Shown: positions 33,581-42,245, counted from the stretch's first letter. The stretch: 64,000 nt of DNA from Salinicoccus sesuvii (GCF_042648145.1 NZ_JBHRWV010000001.1:1-64000), one strand, 5' to 3'. A program made the numbers and translations. The notes: generated by a model from the sequence alone, not told the origin.

Positions 33581-33586
33581 TATAAT
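33581..33586 (+). promoter_or_regulatory. -10 element of the fol operon
   Basis: TATAAT about 30 bases before folP; the best -35 candidate 18 bases upstream (TTATGC) is weak. Confidence 0.5.
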
Positions 33587-33616
33587 ATTGCTATTCTTAC
33601 GGAATAGAGGGATAGT

Positions 33617-34405
33617 ATGAAACGACTTCAGATCATGGGCATACTGAACGTGACACCGGACTCCTTCAGTGATGGCGGAAAATACCATTCTGTGGAAGGT
33701 GCGGTGGCTCAAGCAAGGCGAATGGCCCAAGAAGGTGCAGATATCATCGATGTCGGAGGCTATTCCACACGACCTGGGCATAGTGAGGTCAGTACGGAAG
33801 AAGAAATCAAGCGAATTGTTCCTGTTATCGAGGCGATTCGGGACATCGGTCCAGACATTTCAATCGATACTTTCCGAGGGCCTGTGGCAAGGTGTGCAAT
33901 AGAAGCAGGAGCGACGATGATCAACGACCAGTGGCGGGGAACATATGATGAAACCATTCTGGATGTAGCAAGAGACTATAATGTCCCGATATTCCTGATG
34001 CACAACAATACTCACGCTACATACAACGATGTTGTAGAAGAGATGATTGGAGAACTGATGGATTCAGTGGCGTTGGCAGAATCCCACGGTGTTCCACGTG
34101 AGAATATATGGCTTGATCCAGGCATTGGCTTCGTTAAATCGCGGAGTGAGGAATTGGCGGTGATGCGTCACTTGGAAATGCTCGTAGCAACAGGGTATCC
34201 TGTGTTGCTTGCGACGAGTCGCAAGCGTATGATCAAGGAACTGATTGATCAGGAAACGACAGCTACGGAGCGGGATGAAGCGACCGCAGCTACAACCATC
34301 TACGGCATCGATAAAGGCGTCAGTGCAGTGAGGGTACATAATGTGGCTCTCAACCGAAAACTTTCTGATGCATATATTAAGCTCAAGGAGGATTTCGATG
34401 GATAA
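33617..34405 (+). CDS. folP: Dihydropteroate synthase
   Basis: Joins p-aminobenzoate to dihydropterin pyrophosphate in folate synthesis; sulfonamide target. 262 aa: MGILNVTPDSFSDGGKYH signature, DVGGYSTRPGH, WLDPGIGFVKS, and the C-terminal YGIDKGVSAVRVHNV. Overlaps folB by eight bases; folP-folB-folK form one operon. Confidence 0.96.
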   Translation: MKRLQIMGILNVTPDSFSDGGKYHSVEGAVAQARRMAQEGADIIDVGGYSTRPGHSEVSTEEEIKRIVPVIEAIRDIGPDISIDTFRGPVARCAIEAGATMINDQWRGTYDETILDVARDYNVPIFLMHNNTHATYNDVVEEMIGELMDSVALAESHGVPRENIWLDPGIGFVKSRSEELAVMRHLEMLVATGYPVLLATSRKRMIKELIDQETTATERDEATAATTIYGIDKGVSAVRVHNVALNRKLSDAYIKLKEDFDG

Positions 34406-34763
34406 TATCAAAATCAATGGTATCAAAACATACGCCTATCACGGTGTCCTTGAAGCAGAGCGTATACTCGGCCAGTTCTTCATTACCGATGTTGTCATGT
34501 ATCTGGATCTGTCAGCTGCCTCCAAAACGGATAAGCTGACCGAGACAGTACATTATGGCGAAGCATATCAGATGATTGAGCAGATCGTTAAAGGAGAATC
34601 GGTAGATCTTATCGAACATCTTGCCGAAAAGGTATCTACGGCACTGTTTGACCAGTATGATAAAATAATAAAGACAGAAGTGACCATCACTAAAACAAAC
34701 CCTCCGATAGAGGGTAACTATGATAACGTCAGCATTACATTGAATAGAAAGCGGGAAGATTAA
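34398..34763 (+). CDS. folB: Dihydroneopterin aldolase
   Basis: Cleaves dihydroneopterin to 6-hydroxymethyl-dihydropterin. 121 aa: INGIKTYAYHGVLEAERILGQ (conserved His and Glu), MIEQIVKGESVDLIEHLAE and the TKTNPPI ending with the catalytic lysine region. ATG 34398 follows AAGGAGG inside folP. The stop overlaps the folK ATG by one base. Confidence 0.95.
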   Translation: MDNIKINGIKTYAYHGVLEAERILGQFFITDVVMYLDLSAASKTDKLTETVHYGEAYQMIEQIVKGESVDLIEHLAEKVSTALFDQYDKIIKTEVTITKTNPPIEGNYDNVSITLNRKRED

Positions 34764-35239
34764 TGGCGGTTGTATATTTGGGACTTGGAAGTAACCTGGG
34801 AGATCGCAGGGAGAACCTCGAAACTGCCATAAACAGGCTTGAGGACCATGAATCAATCGAAGTGGTCAAACGCTCATCCATCCTTGAGACAGCACCCTAT
34901 GGAAAAACAGATCAGCCAGACTTCATGAACATGTGTATCATGATTGCAACGCGCGTCTCTCCTTTGGACCTTCTTGAGATTGTCCTCGCTGTTGAACATG
35001 ACATGGGACGTGTGAGGAAAGAAGTATGGGGGCCACGTACGATTGACATAGACATACTACTCTATGAAGACCTGGAGTTGTCCTTGGATGATCTGAACAT
35101 TCCCCACACGGAGATGCACAAGCGTGGGTTCGTTCTCAGACCGCTTTCGGAAATTGCAGGAGATGTGGTCCATCCTCGCTTCGGCAAAACGATTGAGACG
35201 CTGAAACATGAGCTGGAAGCAGAGGAAGCAGGCCACTAG
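34763..35239 (+). CDS. folK: 2-amino-4-hydroxy-6-hydroxymethyldihydropteridine pyrophosphokinase
   Basis: HPPK, the pyrophosphorylation step before FolP. 158 aa: YLGLGSNLGDRRENL, the loop with SSILETAPYGKTDQPDFMN, GRVRKEVWGPRTIDIDILLY (metal aspartates) and IPHTEMHKRGFVLRPL. TAATG overlap with folB. The dus gene present between folK and lysS in Bacillus is missing, as in staphylococci. Confidence 0.96.
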   Translation: MAVVYLGLGSNLGDRRENLETAINRLEDHESIEVVKRSSILETAPYGKTDQPDFMNMCIMIATRVSPLDLLEIVLAVEHDMGRVRKEVWGPRTIDIDILLYEDLELSLDDLNIPHTEMHKRGFVLRPLSEIAGDVVHPRFGKTIETLKHELEAEEAGH

Positions 35240-35281
35240 GCTCTTTCTGTTCATTTCGACGATGAATCAAGTAAAACCTGC

Positions 35282-35310
35282 TCGACATATGAAATGAAAT
35301 TAAAAATAAT
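35282..35310 (+). promoter_or_regulatory. Putative lysS promoter
   Basis: TCGACA (35282-35287), 17 bases, AATAAT (35305-35310). Confidence 0.4.
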
Positions 35311-35333
35311 TGATAGTATAGGAGAGAAAACCA

Positions 35334-36821
35334 TTGAGTGAAGAAATAAATGACCAAATAGCAGTCAGAAGAGAAAAAATGCAGCAACTCATCGATCTAG
35401 GTATCGATCCATTCGGTGAGAAATTTGAACGTACATCCTACACGGACGAACTAAAAGCATCTTGGGATGGATTTTCAAAAGAAGAACTGGCAGATAAAGA
35501 GTCGGAATCGACTACAGTAATTGCCGGACGCCTGATGACGAAGAGGGGCAAGGGTAAGGCAGGATTTGCCCATATCCAGGATATTAAAGGACAGTTGCAA
35601 TTGTATGTCCGCAAAGATCAGGTGGGTGACGAAGCGTTCGATATATGGAACCAAGCGGATCTTGGAGATATCGTTGGTGTCAAAGGTGTCATGTTCAAGA
35701 CAAATACAGGTGAACTTTCCGTCAAAGCACAGGAGTTTACATTGCTGACGAAAGCATTGCGTCCACTGCCGGATAAATATCATGGTCTGAAAGATGTTGA
35801 AGAACGCTATCGCAGACGTTACCTCGATTTGATTACAAGTGAGGATTCCAAAGATACATTCATTAAGCGCAGTCGTATCATCCAGGAAATGCGTAACTAT
35901 CTCAATCAGCGCGGATTCCTTGAAGTAGAGACGCCAATGATGCATACCATTGCAGGGGGCGCTCAGGCACGTCCATTCGTTACGCACCATAATGCACTTG
36001 ATATGGAACTTTTCATGCGTATCGCAATTGAACTTCATTTGAAACGTCTGATTGTCGGTGGTATGGAGAAAGTTTATGAAATCGGCCGTGTATTCAGGAA
36101 CGAAGGTGTTTCCACACGCCATAATCCTGAATTTACAATGATCGAGCTCTATGAAGCTTATGCTAATTTTCACGATATCATGGATCTCACGGAAGAAATG
36201 GTGGCGCACATTGCCAAGCACGTCAATGGCACGACAGTCATCGAATACGGTGGTGAAGAGATCGACCTAACGCCACAGTGGAGACGAGTGCATATGGTTG
36301 ATGCGGTAAAGGAACAAACCGGAGTCGACTTTTACGAGGTCAAAACCGATGCAGAAGCGCATGAACTTGCGGAAGCACATGGTATTGAAGTGAAGAGCAC
36401 AATGAAATACGGGCATATTCTGAATGAATTTTTCGAACAGAAGGTGGAAGAAACACTTATTCAGCCGACATTCATTTTCGGACATCCGATTGAAATTTCC
36501 CCGCTTGCTAAACAGAATCCGGAAGATCCAAGATTCACAGATCGTTTCGAGCTGTTCATCGTAGGGCGAGAGCATGCGAATGCATTTACAGAGCTTAACG
36601 ATCCAATTGACCAGAGAAAGCGTTTTGAAGCTCAAGTTGCAGAGAAGGAAGCAGGCAACGACGAGGCACACGAAATGGACGAAGATTTCCTCGAATCACT
36701 CGAATATGGCATGCCACCGACCGGTGGTCTCGGTATCGGCATCGATCGCCTTATCATGCTACTGACAGATTCCGCATCCATCCGTGATGTTTTGTTGTTC
36801 CCTTATATGAGACAAAAATAA
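35334..36821 (+). CDS. lysS: Lysyl-tRNA synthetase (class II)
   Basis: 495 aa: N-terminal OB anticodon-binding domain (TVIAGRLMTKRGKGKAGFAHIQD), class II motif 1 (FLEVETPMMHTIAGGAQARPF), motif 2 (FRNEGVSTRHNPEFTMIE) and motif 3 (PPTGGLGIGIDRLIMLL). TTG start at 35334: GGAGAG is nine bases upstream, the N-terminus SEEINDQIAVRREKMQQL matches the family, and the next in-frame Met would remove it. The eight-gene tRNA cluster follows. Confidence 0.96.
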   Translation: MSEEINDQIAVRREKMQQLIDLGIDPFGEKFERTSYTDELKASWDGFSKEELADKESESTTVIAGRLMTKRGKGKAGFAHIQDIKGQLQLYVRKDQVGDEAFDIWNQADLGDIVGVKGVMFKTNTGELSVKAQEFTLLTKALRPLPDKYHGLKDVEERYRRRYLDLITSEDSKDTFIKRSRIIQEMRNYLNQRGFLEVETPMMHTIAGGAQARPFVTHHNALDMELFMRIAIELHLKRLIVGGMEKVYEIGRVFRNEGVSTRHNPEFTMIELYEAYANFHDIMDLTEEMVAHIAKHVNGTTVIEYGGEEIDLTPQWRRVHMVDAVKEQTGVDFYEVKTDAEAHELAEAHGIEVKSTMKYGHILNEFFEQKVEETLIQPTFIFGHPIEISPLAKQNPEDPRFTDRFELFIVGREHANAFTELNDPIDQRKRFEAQVAEKEAGNDEAHEMDEDFLESLEYGMPPTGGLGIGIDRLIMLLTDSASIRDVLLFPYMRQK

Positions 36822-36832
36822 TCATTATAAAT

Positions 36833-36877
36833 AATAATACACTCAGTAAAGGCTCTGAGTGTATTATTTCCTTTTTT
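36833..36877 (+). terminator. Terminator of lysS
   Basis: A 14-base perfect stem (36833-36846 with 36855-36868), an eight-base loop and a T run. Confidence 0.9.
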
Positions 36878-36892
36878 AAATGGTTGTGGTTG

Positions 36893-36920
36893 TTGACTTT
36901 ATGCTGAAATATAGTAATAT
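36893..36920 (+). promoter_or_regulatory. Promoter of the tRNA cluster
   Basis: TTGACT (36893-36898), 16 bases, TAATAT (36915-36920), about 35 bases before the first tRNA. Confidence 0.65.
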
Positions 36921-36955
36921 ATATAACAGTCGTTGTTAATCAACTCGACCTTCCA

Positions 36956-37031
36956 GGAGAATTAGCTCAGCTGGGAGAGCATCTGCCTTACAAGCAGAGG
37001 GTCGGCGGTTCGAGCCCGTCATTCTCCACCA
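36956..37031 (+). tRNA. tRNA-Val (TAC)
   Basis: Full cloverleaf with GGAGAAT/ATTCTCC acceptor, D-loop TAGCTCAGCTGGGAGAGC, anticodon loop CTTACAA and TTCGAGC T-loop. The 3' CCA is encoded. Confidence 0.95.
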
Positions 37032-37051
37032 TTTATAAACTTGTTGATTCA

Positions 37052-37127
37052 GCCGGTCTAGCTCAATTGGCAGAGCAACTGACTTGTAATCAGTAGGTTG
37101 GGGGTTCGATTCCTCTGGCCGGCACCA
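37052..37127 (+). tRNA. tRNA-Thr (TGT)
   Basis: Acceptor GCCGGTC/GGCCGGC, anticodon loop CTTGTAA, TTCGATT T-loop. 3' CCA is encoded. Confidence 0.95.
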
Positions 37128-37202
37128 TCTGATTCGATTCGACAATAGCTTGACAAGGCAGTAGTGATCATTCTAGGGGAGATTTCCTCTATATTAATAT
37201 AT

Positions 37203-37289
37203 GCGGGTGTGGCGGAATTGGCAGACGCGCTAGAATCAGGATCTAGTGCCTTAATCGGCGTGGGGGTTCGAGTCCCTTCACCCGCACCA
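37203..37289 (+). tRNA. tRNA-Leu (CAG)
   Basis: Class II tRNA of 87 bases with a long variable arm; acceptor GCGGGTG/CACCCGC, anticodon loop ATCAGGA. 3' CCA is encoded. Confidence 0.95.
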
Positions 37290-37312
37290 TATATACAATT
37301 TTATAATTACAT

Positions 37313-37387
37313 GCGGAAGTAGTTCAGTGGTAGAACATCACCTTGCCAAGGTGGGGGTCGCGGGTTCGAATCCCGTCTTCCGCTCCA
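37313..37387 (+). tRNA. tRNA-Gly (GCC)
   Basis: Acceptor GCGGAAG/CTTCCGC, anticodon loop TTGCCAA. 3' CCA is encoded. Confidence 0.95.
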
Positions 37388-37396
37388 TTATTTTTT

Positions 37397-37427
37397 AAGC
37401 GGTGGATACCGTTTTTATTTTTTTCAT
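37397..37427 (+). terminator. Terminator-like hairpin inside the tRNA cluster
   Basis: A short stem (37397-37403 with 37408-37414, with a G-U pair) followed by a T-rich stretch. It could reduce read-through between tRNA-Gly and tRNA-Arg, or mark a processing site. Confidence 0.35.
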
Positions 37428-37501
37428 GCGCCCGTAGCTCAATTGGATAGAGCGTTTGACTACGGATCAAGAGGTTAGGGGTTCGACTCCTCTCGGGCGC
37501 G
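37428..37501 (+). tRNA. tRNA-Arg (ACG)
   Basis: Acceptor GCGCCCG/CGGGCGC, anticodon loop CTACGGA. The discriminator is followed by CTC, so CCA is not encoded. Confidence 0.94.
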
Positions 37502-37513
37502 CTCAGTAATTCA

Positions 37514-37587
37514 CGGGAAGTAGCTCAGCTTGGTAGAGCACTTGGTTTGGGACCAAGGGGTCGCAGGTTCGAATCCTGTCTTCCCGA
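37514..37587 (+). tRNA. tRNA-Pro (TGG)
   Basis: Acceptor CGGGAAG/CTTCCCG, anticodon loop TTTGGGA. CCA is not encoded. Confidence 0.94.
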
Positions 37588-37616
37588 CTCTTGTTTTAAT
37601 TTTTTCATCTTACGAT

Positions 37617-37689
37617 GGGGGCTTAGCTCAGCTGGGAGAGCGCCTGCTTTGCACGCAGGAGGTCAGCGGTTCGATCCCGCTAGTCTCCA
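37617..37689 (+). tRNA. tRNA-Ala (TGC)
   Basis: Acceptor 37617-37623 pairs with 37682-37688 (two G-U pairs), anticodon loop TTTGCAC. CCA is not encoded. Confidence 0.93.
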
Positions 37690-37719
37690 CTTTTTTTATT
37701 TTCAATACATATATGATAG

Positions 37720-37793
<74 letters not shown>

Positions 37794-37797
37794 CTCA

Positions 37798-37827
37798 AAA
37801 GACATGGAAATATCCATGTCTTTTTTT
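37798..37827 (+). terminator. Terminator of the tRNA cluster
   Basis: An 11-base stem (37798-37808 with 37813-37823), an AATA loop and a T run. No rRNA gene follows. Confidence 0.9.
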
Positions 37828-38016
37828 GTGGAATTTTATATACCGTATCCGGGTAGTATAGTCCGGATAGACTCTAATGCATCAATTAAAACAATCGTCA
37901 TAAAGCCTAAGTGGGACGTTTAGAACTACGAAGATAGTGAACAATATTAATAAAATAACAGTCAGAAGTATGGACACTGTCATTGTTGTATTACATATAA
38001 AGGAATGGGGATTTAG

Positions 38017-39099
38017 ATGAAAATAATAGGTAAAGCAGTCGGTTTAATTTTTTTAGTGTTTTTGCTCAGTAGCTGTCAAAGTTCCGAAAGTGAAGAGAGC
38101 GAAGACGTTTCACCTGAGGATGAGGCTGATCAAAGTCAAGTTCAACCTGCTGATGAATCGATAGAGACAGGCGAGGGCAATGATGAAAGTAAAACTGAAC
38201 AGACCATCAATGATGAAATGGGAGAAAGTGGTGAGGAACAATCAAACAATGAAGATCAGGAGGAATCATCAAGTGAAGAAAATATCGAAACCGCTGGTTC
38301 ATATTCAGATTTTGATGAATCACCCAACTATTTTGTGGAATCGCACACATATGATTCTGGACACGAGTTTCTAACTGCGTTTCTAATTGATCGTAACGAG
38401 GGCTCAGGTATTCAATTTGACGAACGTCTGCATACTTCTCTTATAGAAAGTGACCCTTCAGAACAGAATATTTTCGAGTCATTCTCTGATTTATCAACAA
38501 AGTGGCCCACACTTGAAATTTACTTTGATGCTGAAGAGAATGAGTTGTCTACGACGACTGCTCAAACAACACTATTTTACGATTCATTGATAGGAATCAG
38601 TGATCTGTATGGAATTGAAGAAATCCAATTTTTCAATGCAGAATCTGAGCAGGACATCACTGTGGCTCAACGGCTGGTCGACGCACCAATAATTGTTAAA
38701 GATGAAAGAGGGGAAACACGTGGATACTACACTATCTACGACGCACACTTAGAACAAACACTATTCCTGCCTGGTGGTGTATTGGATGAGAGTATCGTGG
38801 ATGTTAACGATGAACTGTTGTCTTTCCCGGAAACTATAGAGGCGATGGGCACAGTAGAAAACGAAGCAACGTTTTACGGTTCAGCTATAGTGGAGGGGTT
38901 GGAAGTTGTAGATGCTTCATATGAGAATGGTGTCGCATCTGTAGAGTATGTGATGGATGAGACACACGTAACCGAAGCAGACCGTATTGTATTCGAAAGG
39001 GCAATCCAACTCGCAGCGCTTGATTTTCATGCATCTGAGCTGTACTTAGTGAATGATACTTTGAAAGAGAATGTCAAGTACCCATTGATTGAGCAATAA
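38017..39099 (+). CDS. Lipoprotein of unknown function with an acidic linker
   Basis: 360 aa. N-terminal lipoprotein signal: K2 and K6, hydrophobic VGLIFLVFLLSSC, lipid-attachment Cys20 (lipobox LSSC). Residues about 22-95 are almost wholly Ser, Glu, Asp, Asn and Gln, a flexible acidic linker. The folded part, about 105-360, has two related-looking halves; the segment DSLIGISDLYGIEEIQFFN resembles the end of a GerMN-type domain, but I do not assign it. Predicted to be anchored outside the membrane. GGAATGGGGA precedes the ATG. It is a single gene between the tRNA cluster and pdxR, with no partner. Confidence 0.75.
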   Translation: MKIIGKAVGLIFLVFLLSSCQSSESEESEDVSPEDEADQSQVQPADESIETGEGNDESKTEQTINDEMGESGEEQSNNEDQEESSSEENIETAGSYSDFDESPNYFVESHTYDSGHEFLTAFLIDRNEGSGIQFDERLHTSLIESDPSEQNIFESFSDLSTKWPTLEIYFDAEENELSTTTAQTTLFYDSLIGISDLYGIEEIQFFNAESEQDITVAQRLVDAPIIVKDERGETRGYYTIYDAHLEQTLFLPGGVLDESIVDVNDELLSFPETIEAMGTVENEATFYGSAIVEGLEVVDASYENGVASVEYVMDETHVTEADRIVFERAIQLAALDFHASELYLVNDTLKENVKYPLIEQ

Positions 39100-39212
39100 A
39101 GTGGCGAAGAACAGTAATACACATCGTTTGGACTCAAGATTAAAGGTAGATATAAAAACTAAAAGATGTGCGGGGAGAGTCCAAGACTATTTTACCGCCA
39201 CTCTTTTAGTTT
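39100..39212. repeat. Cluster of crossing inverted repeats
   Basis: Four complementary arm pairs in 113 bases: 39100-39106 with 39196-39202 (7 bp), 39120-39125 with 39165-39170 (6 bp), 39128-39135 with 39177-39184 (8 bp), and 39156-39165 with 39203-39212 (10 bp). The second and third cross each other, and the fourth crosses the first and third, so alternative or pseudoknotted folds are possible. The region lies between the convergent lipoprotein and pdxR genes and may end both transcripts. Confidence 0.5.
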
Positions 39213-39283
39213 ACATAAAACGAATAGTTCTATATGTACGGAGGTCGCAGACGATTTCCAGTGTGTAGTGATAAAGATTAGCT

Positions 39284-40639
39284 TTAAGGCGATTTCTTTA
39301 CTGCGGATGTCTGACAGTCTTTCAGGAAGGCATCAAGTATTTTAATAATTTCCCCAGTGTCTTTTTCTCCGATCCCTATAACTACCGTGTCACTGAGAAC
39401 TCCGGTCTCGGAATAAACATTACCATGCACCAGATGGTGGCTTCTAGCGAAACTTTCAATGTCAATTCCGGGGATTCTGAGCATAAAATGCATCCCTGTA
39501 TGGTCTCCATATATTTCTACACCCTCGAATGTTTGAAGCCACTGGGTTACATCTCTCATTTTTTTCCTATAAATCTTCCGCATGCGATTGATATGACGAT
39601 TCAGATATCCTTGCACCATGAAGTTCGCAACAATATGCTGCATCTGCCTTGGTACGTTGCAAGAAAGTGCATTGTCATAATATTTCTCTGCCAATGCAGC
39701 TGGCAGGACCATACAGGCTAACCTCAATGAAGGGTAAAGTGATTTTGAGAAAGTACTCATGTAGATGGTCCGATCATTTTGATCTAACCCTTGAAGGGAA
39801 GGGAGAGGTCGACCAGTGTAACGAAATTCACTATCATAATCATCCTCGATGATGTAATGATTTTGACTGCTCGCATGATTCAGAAGCCGAATGCGTTTTT
39901 GGAGAGACATCACAGCGCCACTTGGAAATTGGTGCGAAGGTGTAACATGGACAACGGGGTTGTTCAAGGCTTTGACCTGATCAATATCGATGCCATCTTG
40001 AAGTACCCTAGCACTGTCCATACCATTATCCAGGCGATCTAATACTTTACGGACTACAGGGTAACCTGGATCTTCGATGGTTACTCTTGGATGTCCAAGT
40101 AAATATAATGCCTGCTCCAGTAAGAATTCTGTGGAAGGCCCAATGAATATCTGATCGACTGCACAAGTCACTCCTCGGTTAATACGAAGATACTGTCGAA
40201 TTTGTTCTTTGAGTACCGTTTCGCCACTGTCATCTCCTTTGTTTAGAAGTTCCGGGATAGTATAAACCTCCCGGGCGATATTTTTGAGAACATCACTCTG
40301 AACAAGTGTAGTGTCAATCGTATCAATCGGTAGTGCTTGTTCATTTTGTTTCGGTCTTTTGATCCGGGCAGCCACAGGAGATGCAGTCTGTCTGAGTTGA
40401 TCAATGGCTGAAACGTAGAACCCACTCTTCTCTCGGCTATAGATCAAGTCCTCATCGAGCAGCAGTTGGTATGCGTGTTCAACAGTCGTTTGGCTGATGG
40501 AGAGATCGGCTTGCAACAGACGTTTACTGGGTAGTTTCTTGTTACTATCCAATGTTCCTTCAAGTATCTGTGATTTGAGTGCATTGTATAGTTGCTCGAA
40601 AAGTGGAATATCCGATTGGCGATCGAGGGTGATCAGCAT
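39284..40639 (-). CDS. pdxR: PdxR, MocR/GntR-family regulator of PLP synthesis
   Basis: 451 aa: N-terminal GntR winged helix (residues about 1-70, LFEQLYNALKSQILEG, LSISQTTVEHAYQLLLDEDLI) joined to an aminotransferase-like domain that binds PLP (EDPGYPVVRKVL, IIEDDYDSEFRY, STFSKSLYPSLR with the PLP lysine). Relatives activate pdxST when PLP is low and repress their own gene. AGGAGGT lies before the ATG. Divergent from pdxS with TAATCTGA repeats between the genes. Confidence 0.94.
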   Translation of the reverse strand: MLITLDRQSDIPLFEQLYNALKSQILEGTLDSNKKLPSKRLLQADLSISQTTVEHAYQLLLDEDLIYSREKSGFYVSAIDQLRQTASPVAARIKRPKQNEQALPIDTIDTTLVQSDVLKNIAREVYTIPELLNKGDDSGETVLKEQIRQYLRINRGVTCAVDQIFIGPSTEFLLEQALYLLGHPRVTIEDPGYPVVRKVLDRLDNGMDSARVLQDGIDIDQVKALNNPVVHVTPSHQFPSGAVMSLQKRIRLLNHASSQNHYIIEDDYDSEFRYTGRPLPSLQGLDQNDRTIYMSTFSKSLYPSLRLACMVLPAALAEKYYDNALSCNVPRQMQHIVANFMVQGYLNRHINRMRKIYRKKMRDVTQWLQTFEGVEIYGDHTGMHFMLRIPGIDIESFARSHHLVHGNVYSETGVLSDTVVIGIGEKDTGEIIKILDAFLKDCQTSAVKKSP

Positions 40640-40719
40640 AATCTGACCTCCTTAAATTATTATAAACTGACACTTTTAGGTAATCAGATTTATCTCTATA
40701 CTACGGTATTATAATCTGA
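40639..40719. promoter_or_regulatory. pdxR-pdxS intergenic control region
   Basis: TAATCTGA occurs at 40639-40646 (touching the pdxR start codon) and at 40712-40719 (overlapping the pdxS -10 TATAAT at 40710-40715); an inverted near copy, TCAGATTT, is at 40684-40691. The repeats are candidate PdxR binding sites. The pdxS -10 lacks a good -35 (best GATTTA at 17 bases), as expected for an activated promoter. Confidence 0.5.
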
Positions 40720-40739
40720 AAATAAAGGAGTCTTTTCTA

Positions 40740-41624
40740 ATGCAACAGACAGGCACTGAGAGAGTAAAAAGAGGTATGGCGGAAATGCAAAAGGGTGGCG
40801 TCATAATGGATGTCGTGAATGCAGAACAGGCACGCGTCGCTGAAGCTGCAGGAGCAGTGGCAGTGATGGCGCTTGAACGTGTACCATCTGATATCCGGGC
40901 AGCAGGCGGTGTAGCCCGGGCTTGTGATCCAAGAATTGTTGAAGACGTAATGAATGCTGTGTCTATTCCTGTCATGGCAAAATGTAGAATTGGTCACATC
41001 ACGGAGGCTAGAGTACTTGAAGCGATGGGTGTCGACTACATAGACGAGTCAGAAGTACTGACACCAGCGGATGAAGTATTCCATCTCAAAAAAGACGATT
41101 ACAAAGTGCCATTCGTATGCGGCTGTCGTAATATCGGTGAAGCGGCAAGACGCATCGCGGAAGGTGCATCCATGCTCAGAACGAAAGGGGAACCGGGCAC
41201 AGGTAACATCGTCGAAGCGGTTAGACATATGCGGATGGTCAATCAGCAAGTACGTCAGATTGTTGTAATGAATGATGATGAACTGATGACTGAAGCGAAG
41301 AACCACGGTGCGCCCTATGATATTTTGAAAGAAATCAAGGCACTCGGTAAATTGCCAGTTGTCAACTTTGCAGCAGGTGGAGTCGCAACACCACAGGATG
41401 CGGCATTGATGATGGAGCTTGGTGCCGATGGCGTATTCGTCGGATCTGGTGTATTTAAATCGGATAACCCCGAAAAGTTTGCGAAAGCGATTGTCGAAGC
41501 AACTACACACTACCAAGATTATGAACTGATCGGCAAACTCGCCAAGGAACTCGGTACAGCCATGAAGGGCCTGGATATCAACCAGCTTTCACTTGAAGAG
41601 AGAATGCAGGAGCGTGGCTGGTAA
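40740..41624 (+). CDS. pdxS: Pyridoxal 5'-phosphate synthase, lyase subunit PdxS
   Basis: TIM-barrel synthase that makes PLP from ribose 5-phosphate, glyceraldehyde 3-phosphate and ammonia from PdxT. 294 aa: D24 (VIMDVVNAEQARVAEAAGA), catalytic K81 in VMAKCRIGH, RTKGEPGTGN, and the phosphate-site GADGVFVGSGVFKS. AAGGAG lies before the ATG. TAATG overlap with pdxT. Confidence 0.97.
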   Translation: MQQTGTERVKRGMAEMQKGGVIMDVVNAEQARVAEAAGAVAVMALERVPSDIRAAGGVARACDPRIVEDVMNAVSIPVMAKCRIGHITEARVLEAMGVDYIDESEVLTPADEVFHLKKDDYKVPFVCGCRNIGEAARRIAEGASMLRTKGEPGTGNIVEAVRHMRMVNQQVRQIVVMNDDELMTEAKNHGAPYDILKEIKALGKLPVVNFAAGGVATPQDAALMMELGADGVFVGSGVFKSDNPEKFAKAIVEATTHYQDYELIGKLAKELGTAMKGLDINQLSLEERMQERGW

Positions 41625-42205
41625 TGAAGATTGGCATATTGGCTCTGCAGGGGGCTGTCCGGGAGCACCAGCAGATGGTGGAAGCTTGTGGTGAGGAAGC
41701 CGTCCCAGTCAAGAGAGTAGAAACTCTGGCTGAAATCGACGGACTTATTCTCCCTGGCGGAGAGTCTACTGCCATCAGAAGACTGATGGACCGCTACGGT
41801 TTTACAGAAGCATTGCGTTCGAGTGAACTGCCGATGTTTGGAACATGTGCTGGTGTCATCCTTTTAGCCAACGAGGTAGTGGGCCAGAAATCAGGTCATC
41901 TCAATAAACTGGATATCACGGTGGAAAGAAATTCGTTCGGTAGACAAGTGGACAGCTTCGAAGCTGAACTTATAGTCAAAGGGATTGAGACACGTGCACT
42001 CGCAGTATTTATCAGAGCGCCACATATTGCCAGGATCGGAGATGGTGTACAAGTACTTTCTGAAGTCGGTGATAAAATTGTAGCTGTGCGCTCCAAACGT
42101 CACCTTGGCATCTCTTTCCATCCAGAATTGACAAACTCCCTCGTGTTCCATCGATATTTCATGGATATGGTGTCAGAAGATATTTCACATAAAATAATCG
42201 TATAG
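41624..42205 (+). CDS. pdxT: Pyridoxal 5'-phosphate synthase, glutaminase subunit PdxT
   Basis: Class I glutaminase of 193 aa that supplies ammonia to PdxS. Seen: MKIGILALQGAVREH, GGES (45-48), nucleophile C75 in MFGTCAGVILLA, and the FHPEL His-Glu pair near the C-terminus. Overlaps pdxS by one base and ends at a shared terminator with the convergent SDR gene. Confidence 0.96.
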   Translation: MKIGILALQGAVREHQQMVEACGEEAVPVKRVETLAEIDGLILPGGESTAIRRLMDRYGFTEALRSSELPMFGTCAGVILLANEVVGQKSGHLNKLDITVERNSFGRQVDSFEAELIVKGIETRALAVFIRAPHIARIGDGVQVLSEVGDKIVAVRSKRHLGISFHPELTNSLVFHRYFMDMVSEDISHKIIV

Positions 42206-42207
42206 AA

Positions 42208-42245
42208 AAAAACTGCAAAATCTTATTAAAGATTTTGCAGTTTTT
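42208..42245. terminator. Bidirectional terminator between pdxT and the SDR gene
   Basis: A 17-base perfect stem (42208-42224 with 42229-42245) with an ATTA loop, A-rich on one side and T-rich on the other. Confidence 0.9.

Noticed and set aside
36936..37145. Minus-strand frame over tRNA-Val and tRNA-Thr resembling short hypothetical proteins often annotated on tRNA genes
   Set aside because: It is the reverse complement of two clear tRNA genes; a known annotation artefact.
37905..37914. Ten bases matching the reverse complement of the tRNA-Ile 3' end, as a possible attachment-site remnant
   Set aside because: It is inverted, only ten bases long, and there is no integrase or flanking copy; chance or a local hairpin is more likely.
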